DNA of 64,000 nt from Glandiceps talaboti (Eukaryota > Hemichordata > Enteropneusta > Spengelidae): the NCBI RefSeq assembly GCF_964340395.1, contig NC_135563.1:15620651-15684650 (forward strand). Reading direction: 5' to 3'. Every line of letters starts with the position of its first letter. The stretch's first letter is position 1. Below are positions 56,101-61,560 of this stretch, one piece after another. The position numbers and the translations under genes are program-made. The notes under the pieces are model-generated. The model made no database searches. It was not told the origin of the DNA and saw nothing but the letters and a program-made list of their open reading frames with translations.

Positions 56101-59100
56101 TTGAAATTCCACTTCTTTTGAAATACATAGACCATGTATAAAAATGTCTAATTAGGATCTTGAATAATAGACAGTCATCAGACAATAGCCAGAAATGCAT
56201 GCCATGAACTCTCCATCTCAGCCTGTCTACTAGTTGAATCTATGACTCCCCTACACATGTACAGTTCATGGAAATAGTATATAAATGTACTACTCCTAAG
56301 TGGAGTTACTGATTCTGCCGAGCTCTATACTGGTCATTAATGGCATCTAGGACTTTATTCACTTCTCCTCCCCCCCCCCCCCATCCCTCACCCACACCCC
56401 CCACCCTTCAGCCTTCCACACAGCTCGACTAGTGATAGCTGCAATAATTGTAGTGTTTGACGTGATTTTAAGGGGTATTTTCTTGTATTTGTGCCTTTTT
56501 TCATTCCAATTTTAACCTGAATCAAATGCTACAATTCCTGTAACGCAAACGCAATTAGACGAGACCACATTGAAAACGTGAGCGAAATGTCAGCGTACTG
56601 CCCATTTCAAAATGCTGCATGCATTGCTACATTTGCCGATTTTGACAGAATTGTGGTACCTCTGAACACTTCTTGGGTCTTGAAGGCTCCGTAATCAATG
56701 TTGGTGTTAGGAAATGTTCAATTTTTTGGCAGGTAAGGCGTAATTTAGCAGAAAAATCCATCCAACTTTCCAATTCTGATCTGAATCGCTTCTGTCTATT
56801 TGTGTTTGCGTTGCAGGAATTGTAGTGTTTGATTTGGGTTAACATCGGAATGAAAAAAAGCACAAAAGCAGAAGAAATTACCCGTTAAAATCACATCAAA
56901 TGCTACAATTATTACAGCTAGACTAGTGACTGTCAACAGAAGTGGCTGATGATGATTCCAATGATGGAGATGGTTGACAGATAATCAGTAATTTGTGACA
57001 ATTGTTTAGTCAAATATTTCAATTAATACACCCCCTCCTCTAATGCCCCCCCCCCCCCCCCCCCCACAAACACAGGGAATTTACTTGTATTTTATTGCTA
57101 GCTCAGGTCACAGGTGAGTTAACAAATCATCCAAGTCAGTCTTAATAGTTACAACTCTGATGATTTCATGCAAGTTTCCTTGAAAATAGTTACACCTGTT
57201 TTCTCACTTGATGCACAAGTAATGACATCCACTTTGATTAGCTGTGGATGAGGGAACGTTGTACAAACCATCACACAGATGAAGTAACACTGTACAAACC
57301 ATCACACTAATAAGTTACTACTAGTACAAATGTAAATGACTATTTTGACTTTAACTCTACTAGTAGTACTATAATAGTTAAACTTGATGCCAACAGTCAA
57401 ATTTCTGATATCATTTGACATACCCTCAAACCTTGATCCAGGGTATCAACTAGTAGGATAACTTGTATCCATGCTACAATGTCAGAAGACATTAGATGGT
57501 ATTAAAGACACAAACTGTCTTCAAGGCAACAATTAGAATTGGTCATCATTTCAACTTTCAACTTGTTGCTTCTTCAAACACTCTGCCTATACATATTGCA
57601 AATCAGTATTCTTGATTGCCAACTGTAATTGAGGTCAAGGGTCAACAGTCATTAACCCAGTCAAATGGCAACCAGTCAGACTCTCCATGAAGTTTAGTTG
57701 AAGGAATTTGCAAATCTGCTAGACACTCCACTTGCATACACATACTTTCCAATATTATGTTTACCTTTTAAATACAAAAGGTGACACTTCTTATCAGAAT
57801 ATAGAGGATGATAATTTGGAATCAATTTGTTTCGTATTAACCAACAGATAAGTCTTGTTATGATCTCAAAAAGCTTTCATAGTGTAGAAAACATCTTAAG
57901 ACAACAACACCGCAAGAAGTCTCTGGTCACTAGTTTCTTATCAAGCTAGTTTCCAAAACAGGAAGTACATGCCTTGGTTAGACATGACAGTATGTAGCCT
58001 ACAATCTAGGTGTATTGACACTGCTAATTCATTGTACTTCGATGTAGGAAGAAAGTGATGTGGTTAGATTCTAGGCCTGACAGTGTCTGTTAACAGATTC
58101 AGTTATAATGAACTCAATATTATCCAAATTAGTTATAGTTAAAACTTGGCAACCAATATTTTTGTCAGTACATTTTATCACAATGCTTTGAGTACAACTG
58201 AGTTGATATAGCTGAGTACTATAAGTGCTTTAAGTAGGCATAGTTATAAACTGGGTTCCTCATACTTTTTTGTTGGCCCTTTCATTGACTCACAATTCAT
58301 ACAGTACTGTCAAGCCTAAATGGCCAAGTCTCTAACTTAAGCTAATATTTTGTCAACTTTTGCTTTTAAAACCAACAAACTTCAGTTGAAATATTAACTT
58401 GATATGTTTACAAAGTATAACTGTTGAATTCTATCTATCCATAGTCTAGTTCCTAACGACCATGGTCCGATTTTACACTACGTTATCTCCACACCTTACG
58501 TTATCTCCACACAGTAATGGATGAAGATAACGTAGTGTAAATTCGGAACACGGTCGACACGAACTAAACTAATATCTATCTATCCCATATTGTGAACAAA
58601 TGTTTTTTTTACAATCATCATATTCTTTTATATTTGTAAGAAATCGACTACAGTGATCTCTATACAATAGAAGGTTGATGCTTATTCAAAAACTTCTATT
58701 CTTTCTGGGTATCGAAAGGGAATTCTATGGTTTCAAACACGTAATATGCGGAAGTAAAATTTACTTCCGCATTCCCTAAACACTATATTAACCACACGAC
58801 GTGGTAGTGTACTGGATCGTCTTTTATTGGTTCTACTAAGCACATGCGATAACATAAATCGTGTCAGGGTATCATGACATTAAAATCATAACTCTTCTCT
58901 TCTTCTACCAGCATAGCATGACTCGCGCGCTTCTGATATTTACATGAACTTTTAAAAAATACGGACATCGGATCGGAGCTAGGTGCAAATTCACAAACCG
59001 AGGCCGATATCGCGATACGATGTCAACAAGGAAGTAGTGCGATATCCTGCACTTTTTCGACAAACGAACAAAATATTTCGCTAACTAGAGCATGGACTGT

Positions 59101-59215
59101 AAACTCAATTAAAGATTCTACCTCTAACTGCACATGTCTTCAATTTTATCAGGTCATCTTCGGCTTTCTGGTACTTTTTCTCCCAAAACTGGAGGCGGTC
59201 CTGGGAGGCAGCCAT
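9950..59215 (-). CDS. SHTN1: shootin-1-like gene, nine coding exons (3' end not in window)
   Basis: Spliced minus-strand gene. Joining 59215-59122, 51577-51464, 48556-48462, 24773-24620, 15153-15035, 14034-13953, 13384-13290, 11987-11841 and 10103-9950 gives 1054 nt (351 codons plus 1 nt) with no stop. Every junction has GT-AG borders and matching phase (1,1,0,1,0,1,0,0,1). The product is almost wholly charged coiled coil. Its order of motifs follows vertebrate shootin-1: an EYDAL-type start segment, an ENK-IKR segment followed by an acidic run of six Asp, an LREQL coil, a second KRQS segment, and an IKELKEELE coil. Known role of the family: a neuronal clutch protein that couples actin retrograde flow to L1-CAM in growth cones and helps set axon polarity; it acts in the cytoplasm. 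The vertebrate polyproline and C-terminal segments were not found and probably lie beyond position 1. Identification rests on remembered family sequence, not on a search. Confidence 0.85.
10104..11840. other. shootin intron 8
   Basis: AT-rich, with the tandem duplication at 10.56-10.86 kb and a dispersed-repeat piece at about 11115-11215 (CTATTGTTGTTGCATGTGGT), shared with 47450-47560 and, inverted, 50870-50990. Confidence 0.6.
10562..10858. repeat. tandem duplication in intron 8
   Basis: CACAAAAATGAAATGTGAAA, TAAAATCAYGTGTT, TTCTAGCTTTCAT, GTAAACGACT, ACTTGACAACT and GTTTCACCTTGTCTCATTAT recur in order in 10562-10697 and 10727-10853, at about 165 bp spacing. Confidence 0.85.
11841..11987 (-). 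CDS. SHTN1: shootin-1 exon 8
   Basis: 147 nt, phase 0 to 0. Acceptor CTTTAG|AGGGAG, donor ACAG|GTGAAA. Encodes REQETTAMKRQSSILMLSVE, then a coil ending EKEKHESSIQ. Matches the vertebrate IEQNKLKRQSHLLLQ segment and the following LLKALDENAKLTQQLEEE coil. Its first half resembles the start of exon 4 (KR-x-S core). Confidence 0.85.
11988..13289. other. shootin intron 7
   Basis: Contains a poly(C) run (12662-12676), repeated TTGACCTTGA motifs (12718-12790) and a poly(G) run (about 13080-13092). The 12.64-13.26 kb part reads like an old dispersed repeat. No exon seen. Confidence 0.5.
13290..13384 (-). CDS. SHTN1: shootin-1 exon 7 (second copy of the 95-nt repeat exon)
   Basis: 95 nt, phase 1 to 0. 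Acceptor TGACAG|TGAAT, donor AAAG|GTAAGA. Encodes VNTVVYQELEELKQKYEKEQ, then VLREEAEKYAAK. Matches the vertebrate segment AVEEYEEMQVNLELEKDLRK. Same length and phases as exon 3, with about 11 of 32 residues identical. Confidence 0.85.
13953..14034 (-). CDS. SHTN1: shootin-1 exon 6
   Basis: 82 nt, phase 0 to 1. Acceptor CTACAG|TATGAA, donor AGAG|GTACTG. Encodes YEQERTEHQMSKQLLAEHDR then TIEQFSR. It sits where vertebrate shootin-1 has the linker coil before its second VSMLAVEEYEEM-type segment. Confidence 0.8.
15035..15153 (-). CDS. SHTN1: shootin-1 exon 5
   Basis: 119 nt, phase 1 to 0. Acceptor TGTGCAG|ATCTG, donor ACAG|GTAAGC. Encodes DLREQLIKCKQELLEVCTER and a further 20 coil residues, corresponding to the vertebrate IKELRDQIVSVQEEKK region. 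Confidence 0.85.
16284..16497 (+). pseudogene. 3' end of a LINE-type retrotransposon
   Basis: A plus-strand frame reads SPKSFRYIGVRIWNDLSVDV and ends at TGA (16454-16456). The FRYIGxRIWNDL motif is characteristic of the C-terminal end of non-LTR retrotransposon ORF2 proteins. AATAAA follows at about 16475 and then a (TAA)n tail, the usual 3' end of such elements. Only the last 60 or so codons are present, a typical 5'-truncated copy. Confidence 0.7.
17369..17441 (+). mobile_element. TAGTCTAG-family short element, copy 1
   Basis: Begins AGTCTAGTTCCTATACAGTA and ends ACCATGTTGGCATCTAGAAT. The same two end segments bracket 52309-52404 and, more diverged, 60085-60152. No coding capacity. Confidence 0.5.
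18535..18628 (-). CDS. possible alternative first exon inside intron 4
   Basis: A 77-codon minus-strand ORF (18628-18395) begins MPHTQNGNSSVTRLEMDWHS. It contains a donor CAAG|GTGAAA after 31 codons plus 1 nt (phase 1), the phase required by exon 5. The composition looks protein-like (Trp, Cys, mixed charge) and local GC is a little higher than around it. An in-frame TGA lies five codons before the ATG. No promoter was recognised. Chance ORFs of this size occur elsewhere in the window, so confidence is low. Confidence 0.18.
21010..21246 (+). mobile_element. MITE with TATAGTCAAATGG-type ends, copy at 21 kb
   Basis: CCACCGTGTAGTCAAATAGA, TTACCACCACCAACAG, TTTATGCTATTGG, AACTGGAGGTTGAGTTTGTA, CAACCACCTGTCA and TGACATGCACTG occur in the same order, inverted, in 37951-38199. 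The right end is diverged. Confidence 0.75.
23134..23191. repeat. (ATTG)n microsatellite
   Basis: About 14 ATTG units with one GCTG interruption. Confidence 0.97.
23215..23700. repeat. degenerate tandem repeat, roughly 60-bp unit
   Basis: Unit like ACTTCAAGTGACTTGGTCTA then GAACTTGACATAAT...GACTTAACT, repeated about 7-8 times with many changes. Confidence 0.7.
24221..24345. mobile_element. 125-bp foldback element
   Basis: 29-bp inverted ends starting TAGTCTAGAGGCTATCCATG, with one mismatch between arms; the centre is CT/GA-rich and partly complementary too. It ends with CTCTAGACTA. Shares TAGTCTAG with other short elements here. Confidence 0.8.
24620..24773 (-). CDS. SHTN1: shootin-1 exon 4 (KENK segment and acidic run)
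   Basis: 154 nt, phase 0 to 1. Acceptor CCACAG|GTAGTG, donor GATG|GTAAGT. Encodes VVKENKDIKRKSQAILMKAN, then LDISL and six consecutive Asp (a GAT run), then LEVVELKKTVD. The KENK-x-x-KR-x-S core and the following acidic stretch parallel vertebrate shootin-1 (KENKTLKRIS, then IDDEDSTTD). Intron 3 upstream (24774-48461, 23.7 kb) is the longest in the gene. The next acceptor-like AG is four bases downstream (GTAG), but only the first keeps the frame. Confidence 0.88.
24857..24911. repeat. (TCTG)n/(TCCA)n microsatellite
   Basis: Five TCTG units, then TCCATCCATCC and GTCCGTCCGTC, about 85 nt upstream (gene sense) of exon 4. Confidence 0.9.
26260..26610. repeat. tandem duplication, roughly 185 bp
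   Basis: GTCTTGAATTTTATGCAT, CACTTT, CTGAAAATAAAA and GTGAGTTTGTT occur in order twice (about 26310-26425 and 26470-26575). Confidence 0.7.
30772..30809. repeat. (AAC)n microsatellite
   Basis: ACAACAACAAC run with one ATA interruption, preceded by an AATTCAATTC stretch; such tails are common at retroelement ends. Confidence 0.9.
31077..32044. repeat. minisatellite of about 54-bp units, about 17 copies
   Basis: Consensus starts CAGTAGTCCAGGACACATAG, continues ACTACTAAACATTGTATCTA and ends GACTACCAAATTAG. Some units carry an extra CTACCAGACAACC segment and occur as repeated pairs, a higher-order pattern. Each unit has the inverted arms AGTAGTC and GACTACT about 11 nt apart. Confidence 0.97.
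35649..35711 (-). CDS. candidate alternative first exon of shootin-1 inside intron 3
   Basis: ATG-started 21-codon segment (MKEMACNGGANHHIIDMVTN then K) ending exactly at a donor AAG|GTGGGT in phase 0. That is the phase needed to join exon 4 (VVKENK). An in-frame TAG lies three codons upstream of the ATG, so it is closed on the 5' side. A TATA-like CCTTTATATG (minus strand, about 35802-35811) lies 90 nt upstream. Known: vertebrate shootin genes have several isoforms. Inferred: an internal promoter giving a product lacking exons 1-3. It could also be chance. Confidence 0.35.
37732..37878. mobile_element. internally deleted MITE, TATAGTCAAATGG ends
   Basis: Left end TATAGTCAAATGG, right end CCATTTGACGATA; 147 bp. 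Its left 100 bp (CTCCTGCTGGGGAAGGGATG, CATCACACACTGACAGGTGG) matches the adjacent larger copy, and the middle is missing. Confidence 0.8.
37905..38183 (-). mobile_element. larger MITE copy, TATAGTCAAATGG ends
   Basis: Left end TTTAGTCAAATGG, right end CCATTTGACTATA; about 279 bp. Inverted relative to the copy at 21 kb, sharing its middle (CAAACTCAACCTCCAGTTTG, TGGTGGTGGTGGTAAAA). It lies only 26 bp from the deleted copy. Confidence 0.8.
39565..39915. repeat. degenerate tandem duplication, about 210 bp
   Basis: ACCATCTTGAATRGTG and TGTTTRTAAC...ATCTAG recur at about 210-bp spacing. A related GTGCATTGTGGGYAAT piece occurs twice at 38963-39010. Confidence 0.55.
40050..40350. repeat. degenerate tandem repeat, about 3 copies
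   Basis: GACTTTGTGAA, CAGTGYTAATATT and GACAATATCTGATCAAA-type blocks recur in order (near 40090, 40243, 40322). Confidence 0.55.
40631..40787. mobile_element. foldback element with AAAC-repeat arms
   Basis: CAGGGAGCCT at 40631-40640 is the exact complement of AGGCTCCCTG at 40778-40787. Inside, (AAAC)n followed by TATGCATGGG pairs with CCCATGCATA followed by (TTTG)n. The loop is about 45 nt. Confidence 0.85.
42315..42460. repeat. tandem duplication, roughly 70 bp
   Basis: TTCAACTTTC, TAGTAACTTTACATG, TGGTACATC, TTTTATRTGATCTC and CGGCTA occur twice in order. Confidence 0.85.
43285..43489. mobile_element. truncated copy of the TTAA foldback MITE
   Basis: TGGATATTTATTTGAATTTA, GTTTGTAACTCAATACATTG and the complementary CAATGTATTGAGT match the core of the element at 2632-2969. 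The right arm stops after the central palindrome. Confidence 0.65.
44550..44775 (+). mobile_element. diverged MITE copy, TATAGTCAAA end
   Basis: GTATAGTCAAAG, ACAGCGTTAATATAAACGTG, GAAGTAACCAATTACAACTG and GATGGATTACTACTGATATG correspond in order to the 21-kb and 38-kb copies, with the middle replaced. Confidence 0.65.
44884..44959. mobile_element. short foldback element
   Basis: TAGCATAGACTTGTCTTGGT pairs with the inverted ACCAAGACTAGTCTAGATGC across a 22-nt loop; the arms differ by a 2-nt gap and one change. Preceded by an inverted copy of the TAGTCTAGTTCCTATACG end. Confidence 0.7.
45221..45959. mobile_element. TTAA-flanked foldback MITE interrupted by another repeat
   Basis: Left end AGTCGTCATAAGGATT after TTAA (45217-45220), right end CCTCAACCATATGACCACT before TTAA (45960-45963). 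The centre (TTTGTAACTCAATATATTGC and its complement) matches the 2.6-kb copy. About 45305-45730 is a foreign insertion beginning with (TAA)n and TTTATTTCTTATAAAAGAGC. Confidence 0.7.
45305..45730. mobile_element. insertion within the TTAA MITE, (TAA)n end
   Basis: Starts with (TAA)n (45321-45343), then TTTATTTCTTATAAAAGAGC and a CAGTGCGCTTTCC motif, the style of dispersed marine-invertebrate repeats. It interrupts an otherwise complete foldback element and so is younger than it. Contains a DR1-type motif at 45684-45696. Confidence 0.5.
46045..46068. repeat. long poly(C) run
   Basis: About 23-24 consecutive C in AT-rich DNA. Others occur near 12662, 16519, 21390, 56369 and 57045 (C) and 13080, 25104 and 33271 (G). 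Confidence 0.9.
46907..47044 (-). mobile_element. tandem pair of 69-bp tRNA-like (SINE-head) units
   Basis: Two head-to-tail units of exactly 69 bp (46907-46975 and 46976-47044), each starting (minus strand) GGTTGTYGGTG. Unit 46907-46975 has a perfect pol III A box (TGGCCAAGTGG) and B box (GGTTCGAACC). The other has TGACTGAGTGG and a B box changed to GGTTCTAACC. The D-arm part resembles tRNA-Ser, but the ends do not pair into an acceptor stem, so these are not working tRNAs. The flank at 46735-46906 may be the body of the element. Confidence 0.7.
48462..48556 (-). CDS. SHTN1: shootin-1 exon 3 (first copy of the 95-nt repeat exon)
   Basis: 95 nt, phase 1 to 0. Acceptor CGAACAG|TTTCGG, donor AAAG|GTAAGA. 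Encodes 32 residues from VSEAVLSDYNNMKVNLEVEE to TYASK, matching the vertebrate segment VIEEVNFMQNHLEIEK. Length and phase equal those of exon 7, and the two peptides align without gaps. Confidence 0.85.
49665..50180. repeat. three-copy tandem repeat of about 170 bp with GGGTG runs
   Basis: Each copy has a GTGGGTGG-rich run, GAGA.GACATGT or a similar motif, TGAGTAGAG, GTCTRTCTA, GAAGATCAC and ATTAATNYATGTTTACCT. Copies start near 49668, 49868 and 50030. Confidence 0.85.
50812..50886. repeat. 39-bp tandem duplication
   Basis: TGTTTTGGGACTTCCAATGT followed by TTACACTATCTC occurs twice directly adjacent. Confidence 0.95.
51464..51577 (-). CDS. SHTN1: shootin-1 exon 2
   Basis: 114 nt, phase 1 to 1. 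Acceptor TTGCAG|CTG, donor AATG|GTAATA. Encodes 38 residues of coiled coil beginning AVQEYDALAKKYANNEEQSR, similar to the AIGEYEDLRAEN segment near the start of vertebrate shootin-1. The first codon is completed by the G that ends exon 1. Confidence 0.85.
52309..52404 (+). mobile_element. TAGTCTAG-family short element, copy 2
   Basis: AATAGTCTAGTTCCTATACG at the left and ACCATGTTGGCATCCCGACT at the right, as in the copy at 17.4 kb. Confidence 0.5.
54916..55250. repeat. tandem repeat of about 120 bp, 2.7 copies
   Basis: ATGTTGTCAACATCATACTA, TTGTTCTGACTRCATACCTG, GGTACTGGTCATTTTTTTAC and TGACATTTTCCTTTTTTGTG repeat almost unchanged. The 135-codon frame over it is a by-product. Confidence 0.95.
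56436..56920. mobile_element. Mutator-like foldback MITE with 9-bp target duplication
   Basis: 485 bp with inverted arms of about 125 bp: TAGCTGCAATAATTGTAG at the left and CTACAATTATTACAGCTA at the right, continuing through GTGATTTTAA, TTTTTCATTCC and ACTACAATTCCTG-type segments. Flanked by identical GACTAGTGA at 56427-56435 and 56921-56929. Long arms plus a 9-bp duplication fit the Mutator superfamily. No transposase; minus-strand frames inside are spurious. Confidence 0.85.
57044..57065. repeat. poly(C) run
   Basis: About 22 consecutive C, 115 bp from the right end of the Mutator-like element. Confidence 0.9.
58442..58571. mobile_element. 130-bp foldback element, TAGTYTAGTTC ends
   Basis: Outer ends TAGTCTAGTTC and GAACTAAACTA. 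Inner arms TCCGATTTTACACTACGTTA and the complementary TAACGTAGTGTAAATTCGGA differ at one site. Both flanks show TCTATCTATCC, which could be a target duplication or chance. Confidence 0.75.
58746..58772. promoter_or_regulatory. perfect palindrome with two ETS-type sites
   Basis: ATGCGGAAGTAAA, one central base, then its exact complement TTTACTTCCGCAT. Each arm carries GCGGAAGT, a strong ETS/GABP core, so two sites face each other. It lies about 350 nt into intron 1 in a CpG-richer region next to the promoter. Confidence 0.45.
59122..59215 (-). CDS. SHTN1: shootin-1 exon 1 (start codon)
   Basis: 94-nt coding part encoding MAASQDRLQFWEKKYQKAED and a further 11 residues, ending in phase 1 at donor AGAG|GTAGAA. 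An in-frame TGA (59227-59225) lies four codons upstream, so this ATG is the first possible in-frame start. A different frame is open across the leader and the start (59546-59154, 130 codons) and would act as an overlapping upstream ORF if transcription began upstream of 59546. The leader and early intron 1 are richer in CpG than the rest of the gene. Confidence 0.8.
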
Positions 59216-60228
59216 GTCGAAAGTTCACTGGTCCACAATGCATAGCGCTACGTTCAGAACGAGGCAAAAAGTTTCCCTGATTTTGCTGCCTGACTTGACA
59301 GCTGGAAATCCCCCATTCATCAGTGTTATGATTTCGCGGAACTGCATTAACATTGTAAATGCACCACGTCTGAAAATATGAGGCGTGTGGTTGTTTGGCC
59401 CTGCGTATTAAGGGTGGATAAATAGACAGGCATTTTTGTCTGCCATTTTGAACTCCTTTGAAAAGGTCACAAGTTGTAGGCGTAACAGTAAATTGTGACG
59501 ATTTTTGTTTTTCTAGTTCTGTAACTAATGAGCAGAAATTGCTCAAAGTAAATAAATAAAGAATTGAATTGAATTGAGTCCGCTATAAATAGCAAGTACA
59601 TGCAGTACAGTGTCTACACCACACCAGGCCTACGATTGAAAGTCCAGAAGTCGCGTTAGTGTAATATTTATAATAGATACCTATTCACTCTGTAAGGCTT
59701 GGAGTCCAACCAAGTACAGTGTAAACCAGTCCAATAATTGGACCCAATGTATATTAAACTGACCGACATGTGTTTGTCAGTTTGTTGAATTTAAATCCCG
59801 GAACGGACACAGATAACCCCCCCAAAAAAACCCAACAACAAAAAACAAAACAAAAACCAACAACAACAACAATAACGTTTACTCAAATTCAAAACTAACT
59901 CTACACTTATTGCAGCTAAATGTTTTGTAAGACTTCTTATTTGTCATGAGATCAATTGTAAACAGTTTTCTATCATGCGTTGGCGTTGATTAAATACTTG
60001 AGTATATTATTTTGCTTTCAAAATCGCGTTGCTGTCATTTTTCTTTTGGTCAAATGCAAGCTTCCATTGTGTTTCTCGTAATATAGTTCTCCTATACGGT
60101 GTCGGGTTATATCGTTATTTACACCTTCACCACGTTGGCATCCAGACTACTTGTAATATAAATTCATGTAGACGTAATATAATAATGAGAAAGACAATGA
60201 CAGAAAAACGAAACCGTACAATACAGTA

Positions 60229-60546
<318 letters not shown>

Positions 60547-61080
60547 GAGTACATTTTTTTGGATTTTTCGTTATTTTTCTTCTGTACATGTTTATTGCCA
60601 TGTCTACTGTAAGTTTCCATGGCTGAAAAGGACATAAACGTCGTCAGAAGTCAGCACCGTGTACGACTTCTACTACAAAGGAAATGTACATGGTTGTTGG
60701 AATAGCAGTAGTAGAGTTGGGCGCCACCACCGTGGGAGATCGGAAATAAAAACGTCAAACACGTTTCAATGAGCTGTTCAGATGACCCGATAACGCTGAA
60801 TCCGCCAATTGCAACTGCTCATGTTCATCACATTTAATTAAACTTGAAATTACGAGCACCCATCAACTGGATATTAACTAGGTCGGCTGTTTACTTTGCT
60901 CGTATCATTATCAAACATTTTCATACATAACAACTATCTCTGCTGGAGGCCGATAAAGATACATTCCGGTCACACTACGGTGTCAATTAGAGGAAAACTT
61001 ACTTCCGGAATTCCTTAGCAAAGTATTGGGATACAAGTTGCGTGAAATTTCGCAAAAGTGTTTGCTTTTTTGCTGATTGA

Positions 61081-61140
61081 ACTTCGATTCTTTTCCCACG
61101 CGCCAAATTCATTTTTATATGAGAACGGCGGCTGTCATTT
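61081..61140 (+). promoter_or_regulatory. E2F-like site and TATA-like sequence upstream of nanos
   Basis: CGCGCCAAAT (about 61099-61108) is the reverse complement of the E2F/DP core TTTGGCGCG. TTTTTATAT follows at 61112-61120 and TCATTT (initiator-like, A at 61137) about 20 nt later. This could be a second, upstream start site or simply a factor site. A 64-codon ORF (61233-61427) would then fall in the leader. Confidence 0.25.
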
Positions 61141-61358
61141 AGCACATGTAGCTTTCTCGACAAATCTTGCTCTGATTGGCTGATTAAAGAGTAACTGATT
61201 GAAAGGGCGACATCCTGTCTGGGCCTATTTACATGTCGTATGATAAGATCGTGTCAATTGGATGGTCCAGCTGGCTTATTAGCATACTTTCGACAGGTAA
61301 ACAACAGGGTCGAGCGCCTAATCCACTCAAGCATGCGCACTTTGTGAATGTTTTAGTT

Positions 61359-61427
61359 CCGCCCCTTATTTGCATAATTTATGTTTTGATGGTGTTTTGT
61401 TACAAGACCCAGCTATCCTTCAGTTAG
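61359..61427 (+). promoter_or_regulatory. candidate nanos core promoter (GC box, octamer, initiator)
   Basis: A GC box CCGCCCC (61359-61365) and a perfect POU octamer ATTTGCAT (61368-61375) precede TCAGTT (61420-61425), which fits the initiator TCAKTY with A+1 at 61422. GGTGA at +28 fits 4 of 5 positions of the downstream promoter element. This would give a 139-nt leader. An NRF1-like GCATGCGCA lies at 61331 and CCAAT-type motifs (ATTGGCTG near 61175, CAATTGGATGG near 61247) further upstream. Motif reading only. Confidence 0.4.
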
Positions 61428-61460
61428 TATATTCATAGCTCTGTAGTGGGTGAACATCGC

Positions 61461-61481
61461 ATGAGAGAAACAAGTGACTAG
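61461..61481 (+). other. six-codon upstream ORF in the nanos leader
   Basis: ATG AGA GAA ACA AGT GAC TAG, 80 nt before the nanos ATG. It lies inside the leader if transcription starts near 61422. Such uORFs often lower or gate translation; here that is only an inference. Confidence 0.4.
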
Positions 61482-61560
61482 AAAACGTGGATTTTTACGT
61501 TACGTTACGTTGTGCCTTCGTAGTGACTGACTATCCTTGTACTACTAGTGGACATACAAG

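Larger units (their letters stand above)
51578..59121. other. shootin intron 1
   Basis: 7.5 kb with a TAGTCTAG element (52.3 kb), the tandem repeat at 55 kb, the Mutator-like MITE, poly(C) runs, a foldback at 58.44 kb and an ETS-type palindrome near the 5' end. No exon seen. Confidence 0.6.

Noticed and set aside
56627-56863. 78-codon minus-strand ORF
   Set aside because: Falls wholly inside the Mutator-like MITE.
59154-59546. 130-codon minus-strand ORF over the shootin start
   Set aside because: It is in a different frame from exon 1, shows no domain, and covers the leader. At most an overlapping uORF.
61233-61427. 64-codon ORF upstream of nanos as a gene
   Set aside because: No family features; it overlaps the candidate core promoter and would be leader only if an upstream start is used.
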